Positions 1 through 9,376 are shown, counted from the stretch's first letter. The stretch is DNA of 64,000 nt from an uncultured Siphonobacter sp. (GCA_913775095.1 CAJYIW010000026.1:204623-268622), one strand, 5' to 3'. A program made the numbers and translations. The notes: generated from the sequence alone by a model not told the origin.

Positions 1-1
1 T

Positions 2-1438
2 CGTTTTTTTGAGCAAAGAAGAGTAGGGGAGTTAATGAGCCGCATGACTTCCGACGTAACCCAGTTACAGGACGTCTTAACCATTACCCTGGCCGAGTTA
101 TTGAGAGGTGTCGCTACGCTGGTGATTGGCATTATTGTCATTCTGACCATCTCCTGGAAGCTTACTTTATTTATGCTGGCTACTTTTCCTGTTCTGGTGG
201 TAGCGGCCATGGTCTTTGGTAAGTTCATTCGTAACCTGTCCAAACAGGCTCAGGATGAACTGGCTTCGGCTAATATTGTAGTGGAGGAAACCTTACAGTC
301 TATTAATATAGTAAAGGCCTTCACAAATGAAAAGCTGGAGGTCAGTCGGTATACCACAGCTCTGAATCGGGTAGTCAACACAGCCCTGAAAGCGTCCATG
401 TATCGGGGCGGCTTTGTCTCTTTCATCATCTTTGCCCTCTTTGGCGGCATTATTGGCGTCGTCTGGTACGGAGCCACGCTGGTGCTGAACGGAGAAATGA
501 TTATGGCTGATCTCTTCGGCTTTGTCCTGTATACGGCGTTCATTGGAGGTTCAGTGGGTGGCCTGGGGGATATGTACGCTCAGGTTCAGAAAACCATCGG
601 AGCTTCCGAGCGTATTCTGGAAATTCTGGAAGAATCTTCAGAAGTAGAACTTGATCAAACCAATCTGATTCGCAAGCCTGAACTGGACGGCACTATTGAA
701 TTCAAGAATGTAGGATTCAGCTATCCTTCCCGTCCGGATATTCAGGTATTGAAAAATATTAATCTGCACGTTCAGAAAGGTGAGAAAATCGCTTTGGTGG
801 GTTACTCAGGAGCCGGTAAGTCAACTATTGTGCAATTGTTAATGCGGTATTACCGTAACCAGCAGGGGCATATCTTAGTAGACGGACAACCGATTGATCA
901 TTACTCAATTACTGATTACCGCAGCCACATGGCTGTAGTACCGCAGGAAGTCATGCTGTTTGGGGGAACGATTCGGGAAAACATTGAATACGGTCGGCCC
1001 GGAGCCACCGATCAGGAAATTGTAGAGGCTGCCCGCAAGGCCAATGCCTACGATTTTATCACTTCCTTTCCCGAAGGCTTCCATACCATTGTGGGCGAAC
1101 GGGGCGTTAAGCTTTCGGGCGGACAGCGGCAACGCATTGCTATTGCCCGGGCCATACTGAAAGACCCGGCCATTCTGATTCTCGATGAGGCTACCTCTTC
1201 TCTAGATGCGGAATCGGAAAAACTGGTGCAGGATGCTCTGGATGGGTTAATGGAAAACCGAACAACCATTATTATTGCCCACCGACTGGCCACTATTCGG
1301 AATGTGGATCAGATTTACGTGCTTCAGCAGGGAGAAATCATTGAACAGGGTACCCACGAGGAATTGTCTTTGCTGGAAGATGGTTTATACAGTGGATTAG
1401 TGAAGTTACAGTTTGAGAACGCCCTAAAGGCAGAATAA
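2..1438 (+). CDS. ABC exporter (MsbA-like half-transporter), 3' part
   Basis: This is a partial gene. The reading frame is open back to base 2 without a stop, and the residues before the first Met (ending RVGEL) are typical ABC-exporter sequence, so the true start lies upstream of the window. The visible part holds the later membrane helices of the transmembrane domain and then a full nucleotide-binding domain: Walker A GYSGAGKST near nt 799-825, signature LSGGQRQR near 1111-1134, and Walker B ILILDEATSSLD near 1171-1206, followed by the H-loop (IIIAHRLATI). Such half-transporters homodimerise in the inner membrane and export lipids, drugs or peptides on ATP hydrolysis. The family is clear; the substrate cannot be told. 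A Fur-type regulator follows 54 bases downstream. Confidence 0.93.
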   Translation, partial: RFFEQRRVGELMSRMTSDVTQLQDVLTITLAELLRGVATLVIGIIVILTISWKLTLFMLATFPVLVVAAMVFGKFIRNLSKQAQDELASANIVVEETLQSINIVKAFTNEKLEVSRYTTALNRVVNTALKASMYRGGFVSFIIFALFGGIIGVVWYGATLVLNGEMIMADLFGFVLYTAFIGGSVGGLGDMYAQVQKTIGASERILEILEESSEVELDQTNLIRKPELDGTIEFKNVGFSYPSRPDIQVLKNINLHVQKGEKIALVGYSGAGKSTIVQLLMRYYRNQQGHILVDGQPIDHYSITDYRSHMAVVPQEVMLFGGTIRENIEYGRPGATDQEIVEAARKANAYDFITSFPEGFHTIVGERGVKLSGGQRQRIAIARAILKDPAILILDEATSSLDAESEKLVQDALDGLMENRTTIIIAHRLATIRNVDQIYVLQQGEIIEQGTHEELSLLEDGLYSGLVKLQFENALKAE

Positions 1439-1491
1439 CACGGATGCCTTACTTACCACGGAAGTAAACGCATTTTAACATAGATCGTATT

Positions 1492-1917
1492 ATGAACAAG
1501 CTCGTGCCTGCTACATTAAAGCAACATAATCTGCGGCATACGGAAGCCCGGGAAGAAGTACTGGATTTGTTTTACAGCAAAAACTTTGCTCTTTCGCACG
1601 GCGGGCTTGAAGGCGAACTTCAGGAGCGTTTTGATCGGGTAACGATTTATCGGACCTTGAAGACCTTTCTGGACAAAGGCATTATTCACAAAGTGCTGGA
1701 TGATGAAGGAACGGTAAAGTACGCCATGTGCAAGGATGCCTGTCAATCCGAAGATCATACGCATCATCACGATCACGTCCATTTTAAATGCCTGGACTGC
1801 GGTCAGACTACCTGTCTGGATCAGGTTCAGATCCCAGCCCTGGCTTTGCCCGAAGGATACAAACGTCAGGAAATCAATCTTCTTGTACAGGGTACCTGCC
1901 CGGATTGCAAGTCTTAA
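1492..1917 (+). CDS. Fur-family metal-responsive transcriptional repressor
   Basis: 141 residues, the normal Fur-family length. The N-terminal winged helix contains the recognition segment DRVTIYRTLKTF (about residues 47-58). The C-terminal dimerisation half has a His-rich loop (HTHHHDHVHFKC) and two CxxC pairs (CLDC and, at the very end, CPDC) that match the structural zinc site. The family represses metal uptake, zinc uptake or peroxide-stress genes as a metal-bound dimer. The sequence alone does not decide between Fur, Zur and PerR subtypes, so no symbol is given. It is followed closely by a strong intrinsic terminator, so it is transcriptionally separate from the respiratory operon downstream. 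Confidence 0.9.
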   Translation: MNKLVPATLKQHNLRHTEAREEVLDLFYSKNFALSHGGLEGELQERFDRVTIYRTLKTFLDKGIIHKVLDDEGTVKYAMCKDACQSEDHTHHHDHVHFKCLDCGQTTCLDQVQIPALALPEGYKRQEINLLVQGTCPDCKS

Positions 1918-1935
1918 TCAATGCTTGCTGCTCAA

Positions 1936-1970
1936 AAAAGCCCCTGCCTGCAAAGGCAGGGGCTTTTGTT
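1936..1970 (+). terminator. Intrinsic terminator after the Fur-family gene
   Basis: A GC-rich perfect inverted repeat (AGCCCCTGCC / GGCAGGGGCT) is followed by a T-rich tract. It lies 18 bases after the stop codon. Confidence 0.9.
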
Positions 1971-2184
1971 TTATTTGGGGATTTTATTGTGTATTCCTTC
2001 GAAAATACTTTGCAAATCACTGGTTATTAAAACTTTAATCATTTTCTAATAAAACAGGGATTGAATTAATAAATGATGGGTCACCGCCAGGGCAATTCCG
2101 GATAATAAAAGATTGCCGACTTATTTAGAATAAATTTAAATAGATATTTTTCATCTAGTTTTGGCATTTCGGAAAAATCCTGAG

Positions 2185-2215
2185 TTTGAAGAACAACGAT
2201 CCGATTGTAGTTTTG
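2185..2215 (+). promoter_or_regulatory. Bacteroidota-type promoter for the act-cox operon
   Basis: A TTTG -33 element at 2185-2188 and TAGTTTTG (consensus TAnnTTTG) at 2208-2215 are separated by 19 bases, the spacing known for the primary sigma factor of Bacteroidota. The actA start lies about 60 bases downstream. The rest of the 360-base gap between the Fur gene and actA is AT-rich; only a weak inverted repeat (GGCAAT/ATTGCC, about 2093-2119) is visible there. Confidence 0.75.
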
Positions 2216-2277
2216 TGAGCCCGGAATGGGTCTATACGGGCATCCCGTACTGAAAATAAAAGTTGAAAAGTATTATT

Positions 2278-3510
2278 ATGATCAAACGAGCACTTAGCTA
2301 CTTCTTCGGGACCGCAACGGCTATCGTTCTGACGTTGTGGAGTAGCACGTCCGGCTTTGCACAGGATCCCGCAAAAGGCGAACAGCTCTTCACCAACAAC
2401 TGTGCTTCCTGTCACAATGTAGGAGAGCAAAAGCTGATCGGCCCCGGTTTAAAAGATGTTGACCAGCGTCACTCTGAGGAATGGTTAATCAAATGGATTA
2501 AAAATCCAGCCGGCATGGTAGCTAGCGGTGACGAAGCAGCTACTAAACTGTACGATCAGTATAAGCCTATTATGATGACGGCCTTCGCGAGCCTTTCCGA
2601 TGACGACATCAAAAGTATTTTAGCTTACGTCAAGGAAGCTAACTCTGCCAAACCTGCTCCTGGAGGAGGTGCTGCAGTTGCCGCTGGTGGCGGTGGTGCC
2701 GCTGCTCAGGGCGATGGAGAACAATCCTCCGGTTTCTTCGGCGTAGTACTGGTAGCTCTGCTGGTAGTAATGATTCTGATGCTGGTTGCTTTATTCGGCA
2801 TCCTGACGGTTCTGAATCGTTTAGCTACGGTTGATCCTTCTTCCCCTGAAGCTCAGAAGATCCCCTTCTTTGCTCGTTTGAAAGAAAGTACTGGTAAACT
2901 GGGTAACAGCCCGGCGTTCCGTACGGGTGCTTTATTACTGTTTGTGTTATTAGCAGGTAAAGCCACTATCGACGGTATGTACGGAATTGGTATCCACCAG
3001 GGTTTTGCCCCCAAGCAGCCGATTGCATTTTCGCACAAGCTGCACGCGGGTGAGTACAAAATCGACTGTAACTACTGCCACACGGGTGTTAACAAAGGAA
3101 AGCAAGCCAACATTCCTTCGCCTAACATCTGTATGAACTGCCACAATGCAGTAAAAGCATCTTCTCCCGAGATTCAGAAAATCTACAGAGCTATCGAGAA
3201 AGATCAGCCGATTGAGTGGGTTCGTGTTCACAACTTACCTGATCTGGCTTACTTCAATCACTCTCAGCACGTAAACGTAGGCGGTCTGCAATGTCAGCAG
3301 TGCCACGGTGAAGTAGAGAAAATGGAAGTAATCGAACAACGCTCTTCTTTAACGATGGGCTGGTGTATTGATTGCCACCGTAAAACCAGTGTGAATGCAA
3401 AAGACAACCAGTACTACGACAAACTGGTTGAGATTCACAAAAAAGACGGTGTTAAAGACATGAAAGTGGCTGACATCGGTGGGCTTGAATGCTCTAAGTG
3501 TCACTATTAA
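2278..3510 (+). CDS. actA: Alternative complex III subunit ActA, with fused N-terminal monoheme cytochrome c
   Basis: Multiheme cytochrome c subunit of the quinol:electron-acceptor oxidoreductase ACIII, which passes electrons from menaquinol towards the terminal oxidase. The ATG at 2278 is preferred over an upstream in-frame TTG because it starts a clean signal peptide (MIKRALSYFFGT..., cleavage after FAQ). Six CXXCH motifs are present: C42 (a class I cytochrome domain with a following Met, about residue 101), then C264, C285, C339, C363 and C405. A Gly/Ala-rich linker (about 125-145) and two hydrophobic segments (about 152-175 and 215-235) separate the first heme from the pentaheme part. ActA of studied members is described as pentaheme, so the N-terminal heme domain looks like a fusion. 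First gene of actABCDEF-coxBA. Confidence 0.93.
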   Translation: MIKRALSYFFGTATAIVLTLWSSTSGFAQDPAKGEQLFTNNCASCHNVGEQKLIGPGLKDVDQRHSEEWLIKWIKNPAGMVASGDEAATKLYDQYKPIMMTAFASLSDDDIKSILAYVKEANSAKPAPGGGAAVAAGGGGAAAQGDGEQSSGFFGVVLVALLVVMILMLVALFGILTVLNRLATVDPSSPEAQKIPFFARLKESTGKLGNSPAFRTGALLLFVLLAGKATIDGMYGIGIHQGFAPKQPIAFSHKLHAGEYKIDCNYCHTGVNKGKQANIPSPNICMNCHNAVKASSPEIQKIYRAIEKDQPIEWVRVHNLPDLAYFNHSQHVNVGGLQCQQCHGEVEKMEVIEQRSSLTMGWCIDCHRKTSVNAKDNQYYDKLVEIHKKDGVKDMKVADIGGLECSKCHY

Positions 3511-3518
3511 TATAATAG

Positions 3519-3546
3519 GGCGGCTCTCTTAAAGGAGCCGCCTTTC
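3519..3546 (+). other. Intercistronic GC-rich hairpin between actA and actB
   Basis: Inverted repeat GGCGGCTC / GAGCCGCC with a short loop, followed by only three T residues. It could be a weak terminator or an mRNA processing/stability element that changes the actA:actB ratio. Confidence 0.6.
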
Positions 3547-3570
3547 CCCAACACGAGTTTTTCTAATAGA

Positions 3571-6500
3571 ATGGAAAATACTACGAAGCGATACTGGCGA
3601 GGAATAGAGGAATTACGAAACGATCCCGAGTTCGTAAAAAATGCTCATCGCGAATTTGCCGATTCATCTGATATTACTGACGGAGGTGGAACCTACCGTC
3701 GTGACTTCCTTAAAATGCTGGGCTTTGGTGTAGCGGCTGTTTCACTGGCTGCCTGCGAAGCTCCTGTACGGAAAGTTATTCCTTACTTAAACAAACCCGT
3801 TGATGTAGAACCAGGTATTGCAAACTGGTACGCGTCAACTTTTACGGATGGCGGTGAATACTGCTCTGTTCTGGTAAAAACCCGCGAAGGTCGGCCCATT
3901 AAAATTGAGGGTAACCCTCAGTCCAGTATTTCTCAGGGTGGCGTTGGTACCCGTGTACACGCTTCCGTACTGAGTTTATACGACAATGAAAAGCTGCGTG
4001 ATCCTCAGAAAGGCGGTAAGAAAATCGAGTGGACAGCCTTAGACAAGGAAGTAGCCGCTGGATTAGCTTCTGCTCAGAACATTCGCCTCGTTTCTGGTAC
4101 CATCTTGAGTCCCACGACTAAAGCCGTTATCGAAGCGTTCAAAGCGAAATATCCTTCTACGGTTCATGTCTCTTACGATGCTAATTCTGCGTACGGTTTA
4201 ACCCAGGTACATGGTGGACAACTACCTGCATTTGACTTCAGTAAAGCTAAAGTTATTGTAAGCCTTGATGCCGATTTCTTAGGTACCTGGATTGCTCCTG
4301 ACGAATTCTCGAAACAGTGGGCAGCGGGTCGTAAGTTATCTTCAGCGAAAGGTGGTAACAAGCAAATGTCCCGTCATTATGACTTCAGTACGCTGATGAC
4401 ATTGACCGGAGCTAATGCTGATTATCGGGGTCGTCTGAAACCTTCTCAATCGGGTTTAGTAGCTTCTACGTTACTTCGTCTGGTAGGGGGTTCTTCCAGC
4501 ACGGCCGATGTTAAGATTGAATTCCTTGAAAAAGCGGCAAAGGATCTGAAAGCTGCTGCTCCCGGAACTACGCTGGTAGTTTCTGGTTCAAATGACCCTA
4601 ACGTACAGGTAGTAGTTGCTGAAATCAACCGTATCTTAGGTAACTACGGTACCACGATTGCGGGAACGAGTAACTACAAGCAAGGTAATGATTTAGCTTT
4701 CGACGGATTCGTAAATGATCTGAAAGGTGGCCGTGTAGATGCAGTGATTTTCTACGGAGCTAACCCCGTTTACGACAGCCCTCGTGGTAAAGAAATCGCC
4801 GATGCTCTGCCTCGTACGAAACTGAGCGTATCCTTCTCGGATCGTTCCGATGAGACTTCCTCTCTGTGTCAGTTCATTGCTCCTGATTCTCATTACTTAG
4901 AGTCATGGGGTGATGCAGAACCTAAGCCAGGATTCTACTCAATCATCCAGCCTACGATTTCCACAATCTTCAATACGCGTCAGGCTCAGTCCAGCTTATT
5001 AACCTGGGCTGGTCAGAACGGTGATTTCTACGAATTCCTGACTCAGAACTGGGCCACGAACATCCTGAAAACAGCGAGCAAAGAAGCCTGGAACAAAGCG
5101 GTATATGAAGGCGTATTTGAACCCGCCAAAGGTACGGTAGGAGCTGCTCCTGCAGTAACGGGCGATCTGATTACGGCTTTAGGTCAAATCAGTGGAAAGT
5201 ACAAAGCTTCGTCTAGCGTACTGGAATTCATGCCTTACGAAAAAGTAGGTATGGGTACGGGTTCACAGGCGAACAACCCCTGGTTGCAGGAATTCCCAGA
5301 TCCAATTTCAAAAGCTACGTGGGATAACTACGCAGCTATTTCTCAGGCTACTGCCAAGAAACTGGGTGTTCACCAGAATGATATGGTGAAACTGGAAATG
5401 GCGGGTAAAGAAGCCATCGAACTTCCCGTATTAATCCAGCCCGGTCAGACTAACGATACCGTATCGGTAGCCATTGGTTATGGTCGCACAAAAGCGGGTA
5501 AGGCCGCTGATGGCGTAGGGAAGAACGTATTCCCCTGGATCAACGCAGCAGGTACTGAAATTAAAGTTACTCCTACCGGAAGCCAATATAAGTGGGGTAT
5601 TGCCCAAACGCAGACTCACAACACCGTAATGGCTCGTGAGTCGGTATTACAGGAAACGATTCTTTCTAAATATCAGGAAAACGTACTGGCAGGCCGCTTC
5701 ATTCCTAAGATTCAGACTTCTGAAGGAGCGAAAGATGCAACTGACATTACGCTTTGGAATGGTCACGAAAAGAAAAACCATAGCTGGGGAATGGTCATTG
5801 ACCTGAACCTGTGTACAGGTTGCGGTTCTTGCGTAGTAAGCTGCCAGGCTGAGAACAACGTTCCCGTAGTGGGTCGTAAAGAGGTGGTAATGCGTCGTGA
5901 AATGCACTGGATTCGCATTGACCGTTACTATTCTTCTGTTCAGCCTAAAGAAGGCGAAAGCATCTTCCAGGAATTGGAAACGCTTGAAATTGCTTCTGAC
6001 AACCCAGAAGTAGTATTCCAGCCCATGCTTTGCCAGCACTGTTCGAATGCTCCCTGTGAAACGGTATGTCCTGTATTGGCTACTACCCATAGTAATGAGG
6101 GCATGAACCAGATGACTTACAACCGTTGTATTGGTACGCGTTACTGTGCCAACAACTGTCCTTATAAAGTACGTCGTTTCAACTGGTTCAAATATTTTGA
6201 TGAAGATCGTTTCCCTTATCACTACAATAATGATCTGGGTAAGATGGTCATCAACCCAGAAGTTACGGTACGTAGCCGTGGGGTAATGGAAAAATGTTCA
6301 TTCTGCGTGCAGCGTATTCAGGCTACGAAACTGGCCGCGAAAAAAGAACGCCGCAGACCTTATGCCAACGAAGTACAGGTGGCCTGTTCGCAGTCGTGCT
6401 CGACGGGTGCCATCATCTTCGGTGATATGAACAATCCAGAAAGCGAAATCTCACAAATTCTGGCAGTGGAGCAACAAGGCCGTGCCTTCCACATGCTTGA

Positions 6501-6633
6501 GGAGATTAACGTGTTACCACAGATTAGCTATCTGACGAAGATTCGGAATAAGGATGAAGCTGATTCTCAAGCTCCTCACAAAGAGGAAAAGCACAAAGAG
6601 AATGAGAACAAGCATCCCAAATCACACGTATAA
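3571..6633 (+). CDS. actB: Alternative complex III subunit ActB (molybdopterin-oxidoreductase-like plus Fe-S domain)
   Basis: 1020 residues, the usual size of fused ActB. After an N-terminal stretch of about 40 residues there is a twin-arginine motif (R43-R44, RRDFLKMLGFG) and a lipobox-like LAAC (C62), so export by Tat and possible lipid anchoring are likely. The middle (about 70-690) resembles the molybdopterin oxidoreductase fold; in known ACIII it holds no molybdenum cofactor. The C-terminal part (from C748) has ferredoxin-type Cys clusters CTGCGSCVVSCQ, CQHCSNAPCETVCP, CIGTRYCANNCP, CSFC and CSQSC, matching three [4Fe-4S] and one [3Fe-4S] cluster in the family. It links ActC quinol oxidation to the heme subunits. 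It ends in a charged Lys/Glu/His-rich tail. Confidence 0.95.
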   Translation: MENTTKRYWRGIEELRNDPEFVKNAHREFADSSDITDGGGTYRRDFLKMLGFGVAAVSLAACEAPVRKVIPYLNKPVDVEPGIANWYASTFTDGGEYCSVLVKTREGRPIKIEGNPQSSISQGGVGTRVHASVLSLYDNEKLRDPQKGGKKIEWTALDKEVAAGLASAQNIRLVSGTILSPTTKAVIEAFKAKYPSTVHVSYDANSAYGLTQVHGGQLPAFDFSKAKVIVSLDADFLGTWIAPDEFSKQWAAGRKLSSAKGGNKQMSRHYDFSTLMTLTGANADYRGRLKPSQSGLVASTLLRLVGGSSSTADVKIEFLEKAAKDLKAAAPGTTLVVSGSNDPNVQVVVAEINRILGNYGTTIAGTSNYKQGNDLAFDGFVNDLKGGRVDAVIFYGANPVYDSPRGKEIADALPRTKLSVSFSDRSDETSSLCQFIAPDSHYLESWGDAEPKPGFYSIIQPTISTIFNTRQAQSSLLTWAGQNGDFYEFLTQNWATNILKTASKEAWNKAVYEGVFEPAKGTVGAAPAVTGDLITALGQISGKYKASSSVLEFMPYEKVGMGTGSQANNPWLQEFPDPISKATWDNYAAISQATAKKLGVHQNDMVKLEMAGKEAIELPVLIQPGQTNDTVSVAIGYGRTKAGKAADGVGKNVFPWINAAGTEIKVTPTGSQYKWGIAQTQTHNTVMARESVLQETILSKYQENVLAGRFIPKIQTSEGAKDATDITLWNGHEKKNHSWGMVIDLNLCTGCGSCVVSCQAENNVPVVGRKEVVMRREMHWIRIDRYYSSVQPKEGESIFQELETLEIASDNPEVVFQPMLCQHCSNAPCETVCPVLATTHSNEGMNQMTYNRCIGTRYCANNCPYKVRRFNWFKYFDEDRFPYHYNNDLGKMVINPEVTVRSRGVMEKCSFCVQRIQATKLAAKKERRRPYANEVQVACSQSCSTGAIIFGDMNNPESEISQILAVEQQGRAFHMLEEINVLPQISYLTKIRNKDEADSQAPHKEEKHKENENKHPKSHV

Positions 6634-6639
6634 GTAATT

Positions 6640-6676
6640 AATAACTGAGCTCGGGCTCGTTCGGGGCTCAGTTATT
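6640..6676 (+). other. Intercistronic hairpin between actB and actC
   Basis: Perfect 11-bp inverted repeat AATAACTGAGC / GCTCAGTTATT with a 15-base loop. There is no T-run after it, so an mRNA stability or processing role is more likely than termination. Confidence 0.6.
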
Positions 6677-6707
6677 TATCCATTCGAAACTCTGAAAATT
6701 TAGAAAT

Positions 6708-8120
6708 ATGTCACACGTTAGTGCTGTTGTAAGGCCTCCTTTGGTGACTGGTGGGAAATCCTACCATGATATTACCGAGGACGTATGTCGGCAGGTAGAA
6801 GGCAAGCCTACTGCTTCGTGGAAAATCGTTTTCGGCATTTCTACAATCGTACTGCTTCTGGGTACTGCTTCAGTATTCTGGACCTGGTGGGATGGTTTAG
6901 GAAACTGGGGATTAAATAAAACAGTAGGTTGGGCCTGGGATATTACCAACTTCGTATGGTGGGTAGGTATCGGTCACGCCGGAACGCTGATTTCAGCAAT
7001 CTTACTTTTATTCCGTCAGAAATGGCGGACATCCGTTAACCGGGCAGCAGAAGCCATGACCATCTTCGCGGTTATCTGTGCGGCCAGCTTCATTCTGATG
7101 CACGCCGGCCGTGCGTGGTTAGCGTACTGGTGTATTCCTTTCCCTAATACCTACGGTTCTTTATGGGTTAACTTTAACTCACCGCTGGTATGGGACGTTT
7201 TCGCCATCTCAACGTACTTCTCGGTATCTTGTCTTTTCTGGTACGTAGGTCTGATTCCTGATCTGGCCACGATTCGTGACCGTGCGAAAAACAAAGTATC
7301 CAAGTATATCTACGGATTGCTTTCGATGGGCTGGAATGGTAATACTAAAACCTGGTTCCGTTACGAATACGTATCCCTGATCCTGGCTGGTATTTCTACC
7401 CCTCTGGTACTTTCGGTACACACGATTGTATCCTTTGACTTTGCTACCTCGGTTATTCCAGGCTGGCACACGACGATCTTCCCTCCTTACTTCGTAGCAG
7501 GAGCTATTTTCTCTGGCTTTGCCATGGTAAATAACCTGTTGCTGATTATCCGCTGGACGTTCAAATTACAGGATTACATTACGATTGAGCACATCGAAAC
7601 GATGAATAAAATCATCACCGTAACGGGTTCGATCGTAGGTATTGCTTACATCACGGAGTTCTTCATCGCAGCTTACTCGGGCGTAGAATACGAAACGTAT
7701 GCATTCATCAACCGGGCCTTTGGTCCTTACTGGTGGGCTTACTGGGCGATGATGAGCTGTAACGTAATTACTCCTCAGTTCTTCTGGGTTCGTAGCATCC
7801 GTCGTAGCATCACCTGGACTTTTGCTTTGTCTGTGGTAGTAAACATTGGTATGTGGTTTGAGCGTTTCGTAATTATCGTTACCTCTCTGCACCGTGACTA
7901 CATTCCTTCAAGCTGGGCTATGTTCTCTCCAACGATCATTGACATTGGTGACTACGTATTTACATTCGGTTTATTCTTCTTCCTGTTCCTTCTCTTTGCT
8001 AAGTACTTGCCGGTTATTAACATGGCGGAAGTAAAAGGAGTAATGAAGAGTTCTTCGGAGCGTTTCCCTTACAAAGTGAAACCTAATACGAAGAAGCCAG
8101 GAGAACACGTGACTGAATAA
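6708..8120 (+). CDS. actC: Alternative complex III subunit ActC (NrfD/PsrC-like, quinol-oxidising membrane subunit)
   Basis: 470 residues with about ten hydrophobic helices and no cofactor-binding motif, as expected for the NrfD/PsrC family. In known ACIII structures ActC sits beside ActB in the membrane and carries the menaquinol site. Conserved-looking polar and aromatic residues occur near helix ends (for example SVHTIVSFDFA and IGHAGTLISAI). The gene lies 74 bases after actB and 34 before actD. The order actB-actC-actD-actE-actF matches the family operon. Confidence 0.94.
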   Translation: MSHVSAVVRPPLVTGGKSYHDITEDVCRQVEGKPTASWKIVFGISTIVLLLGTASVFWTWWDGLGNWGLNKTVGWAWDITNFVWWVGIGHAGTLISAILLLFRQKWRTSVNRAAEAMTIFAVICAASFILMHAGRAWLAYWCIPFPNTYGSLWVNFNSPLVWDVFAISTYFSVSCLFWYVGLIPDLATIRDRAKNKVSKYIYGLLSMGWNGNTKTWFRYEYVSLILAGISTPLVLSVHTIVSFDFATSVIPGWHTTIFPPYFVAGAIFSGFAMVNNLLLIIRWTFKLQDYITIEHIETMNKIITVTGSIVGIAYITEFFIAAYSGVEYETYAFINRAFGPYWWAYWAMMSCNVITPQFFWVRSIRRSITWTFALSVVVNIGMWFERFVIIVTSLHRDYIPSSWAMFSPTIIDIGDYVFTFGLFFFLFLLFAKYLPVINMAEVKGVMKSSSERFPYKVKPNTKKPGEHVTE

Positions 8121-8154
8121 CCTCATTAACAGGATAAAGCATACAATCCGTATC

Positions 8155-8694
8155 ATGGATACCAACAAGAGATTTTTAGTAGGGGTGTACGATGATGATG
8201 ATGAAGTGATGGCTGCTGTAAAAGCGGTTCGTTCCAGTGGCATCAAAATTCACGATGTGTATACGCCCTTCCCAGTTCACGGGTTAGATAAAGCCATTGG
8301 GCATCCCCGTACTCGTATTCCTATGGCAGCATTTATGTTTGGTTGCCTGGGTTTACTGACCATGTTTGTATTTACATTATACACCATGGCCATCGACTGG
8401 CCAATGAATATTGGTGGTAAGGACTTTTACGCCTTCCCTGATTTCATTCCTCCGATGTTTGAGTTTACTGTACTGTTTACGGCATTCGGAATGGTATTTA
8501 GCTTCTTTATTACAAATGGTTTATGGTGGGGTAACAAAGCAGTCATTTTCGATCTGCGTAGTACGGACGATAAATTCGTAGTAGCCATTGACACCTCTTC
8601 CAACCAGAAATCAGAAGCAGAAATTGAGAAAGCTCTTCGGGATACCGGAGCAATCGAGGTGAATGTGAAAGAAGTAATTGAAGAAGAAGCGTAA
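8155..8694 (+). CDS. actD: Alternative complex III subunit ActD
   Basis: 179 residues: a soluble N-terminal portion (GVYDDDDEVMAAVKAV), two hydrophobic segments (about residues 58-80 and 98-122) and a C-terminal cytoplasmic tail ending in acidic residues. This is the normal ActD architecture (two-helix structural subunit, DUF3341 family). It has no redox motif. It is placed between actC and actE as in other ACIII operons. Confidence 0.93.
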   Translation: MDTNKRFLVGVYDDDDEVMAAVKAVRSSGIKIHDVYTPFPVHGLDKAIGHPRTRIPMAAFMFGCLGLLTMFVFTLYTMAIDWPMNIGGKDFYAFPDFIPPMFEFTVLFTAFGMVFSFFITNGLWWGNKAVIFDLRSTDDKFVVAIDTSSNQKSEAEIEKALRDTGAIEVNVKEVIEEEA

Positions 8695-8700
8695 AAACCC

Positions 8701-8726
8701 GATAGAACTACCTCTGTAATTCTATC
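8701..8726 (+). other. Intercistronic hairpin between actD and actE
   Basis: Inverted repeat GATAGAA / TTCTATC with additional TAC/GTA pairing inside. There is no T tract. It is the third such hairpin in this operon. Confidence 0.5.
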
Positions 8727-8749
8727 CGTAATTATCAACTGATTGTACA

Positions 8750-9376
8750 ATGAAAAAATACCTACCGTTTGTGTGGATTGCAGCTTCCCTAGTGGTGGTT
8801 GTGCTTGCGTCCCTGAAACGTGATCCTCAGCATCAGGCATGGGAGTTTGCTCCTAACATGTACTATCCAGTAGGATACGAGCCACTGTCGCAAATTGACG
8901 CTAACCCTATCAATAGTGCAACGGGCAAAGGCAATTTGAACATGCGTGTTCCTGCAAAAGGTACTATTCCTCGTCAGAACTTTGCTACTACTGATGGCGA
9001 TACCATTATTTCTAAATTAGAAAAAATGGAAATGATTGCCCGCAATATCGGCCCTAATGATCTGGCTGTTGCTGAGACTTCATTAACGAATCCCTTTCCA
9101 ACCGATGAGAAAGTGACCAAGCAGGGTGAATTACTCTATGGCCGTTACTGCCTGCATTGCCACGGTGGAAGTGGCAAAGGAGATGGCCCTGTAGGTAAGA
9201 AATACGGTGGGGTACCTGTGTACTCGAGTGATGCATTGAAAGATTTGAATGACGGACACATTTACCACGTAATCACTTACGGAAAAGGACGGATGTGGCC
9301 GCACGGTTCTCAGGTTTCACCCGAAGACCGCTGGAAGATCATTCAATATGTTCACAAACTTCAGCAAGAACCCTAA
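8750..9376 (+). CDS. actE: Alternative complex III subunit ActE (monoheme cytochrome c)
   Basis: 208 residues with an N-terminal hydrophobic signal or anchor (FVWIAASLVVVVLASL) and one CXXCH motif (CLHCH, C134-H138) inside a class I cytochrome c fold; GRMWPHGSQV near the C-terminus can supply the axial Met. In ACIII this subunit is one candidate exit point for electrons to the oxidase. No lipobox Cys is seen, so membrane anchoring would be through the uncleaved helix. It follows actD and precedes actF. Confidence 0.93.
   Translation: MKKYLPFVWIAASLVVVVLASLKRDPQHQAWEFAPNMYYPVGYEPLSQIDANPINSATGKGNLNMRVPAKGTIPRQNFATTDGDTIISKLEKMEMIARNIGPNDLAVAETSLTNPFPTDEKVTKQGELLYGRYCLHCHGGSGKGDGPVGKKYGGVPVYSSDALKDLNDGHIYHVITYGKGRMWPHGSQVSPEDRWKIIQYVHKLQQEP

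Noticed and set aside
1736..2038. Two overlapping short frames across the Fur-family 3' end
   Set aside because: They overlap the zinc-site coding sequence and the terminator.
5647..6222. 191-residue open frame on the minus strand inside actB
   Set aside because: It is antisense to the Fe-S domain of actB, whose Cys motifs are intact; it is a codon-bias shadow with no recognisable domain.
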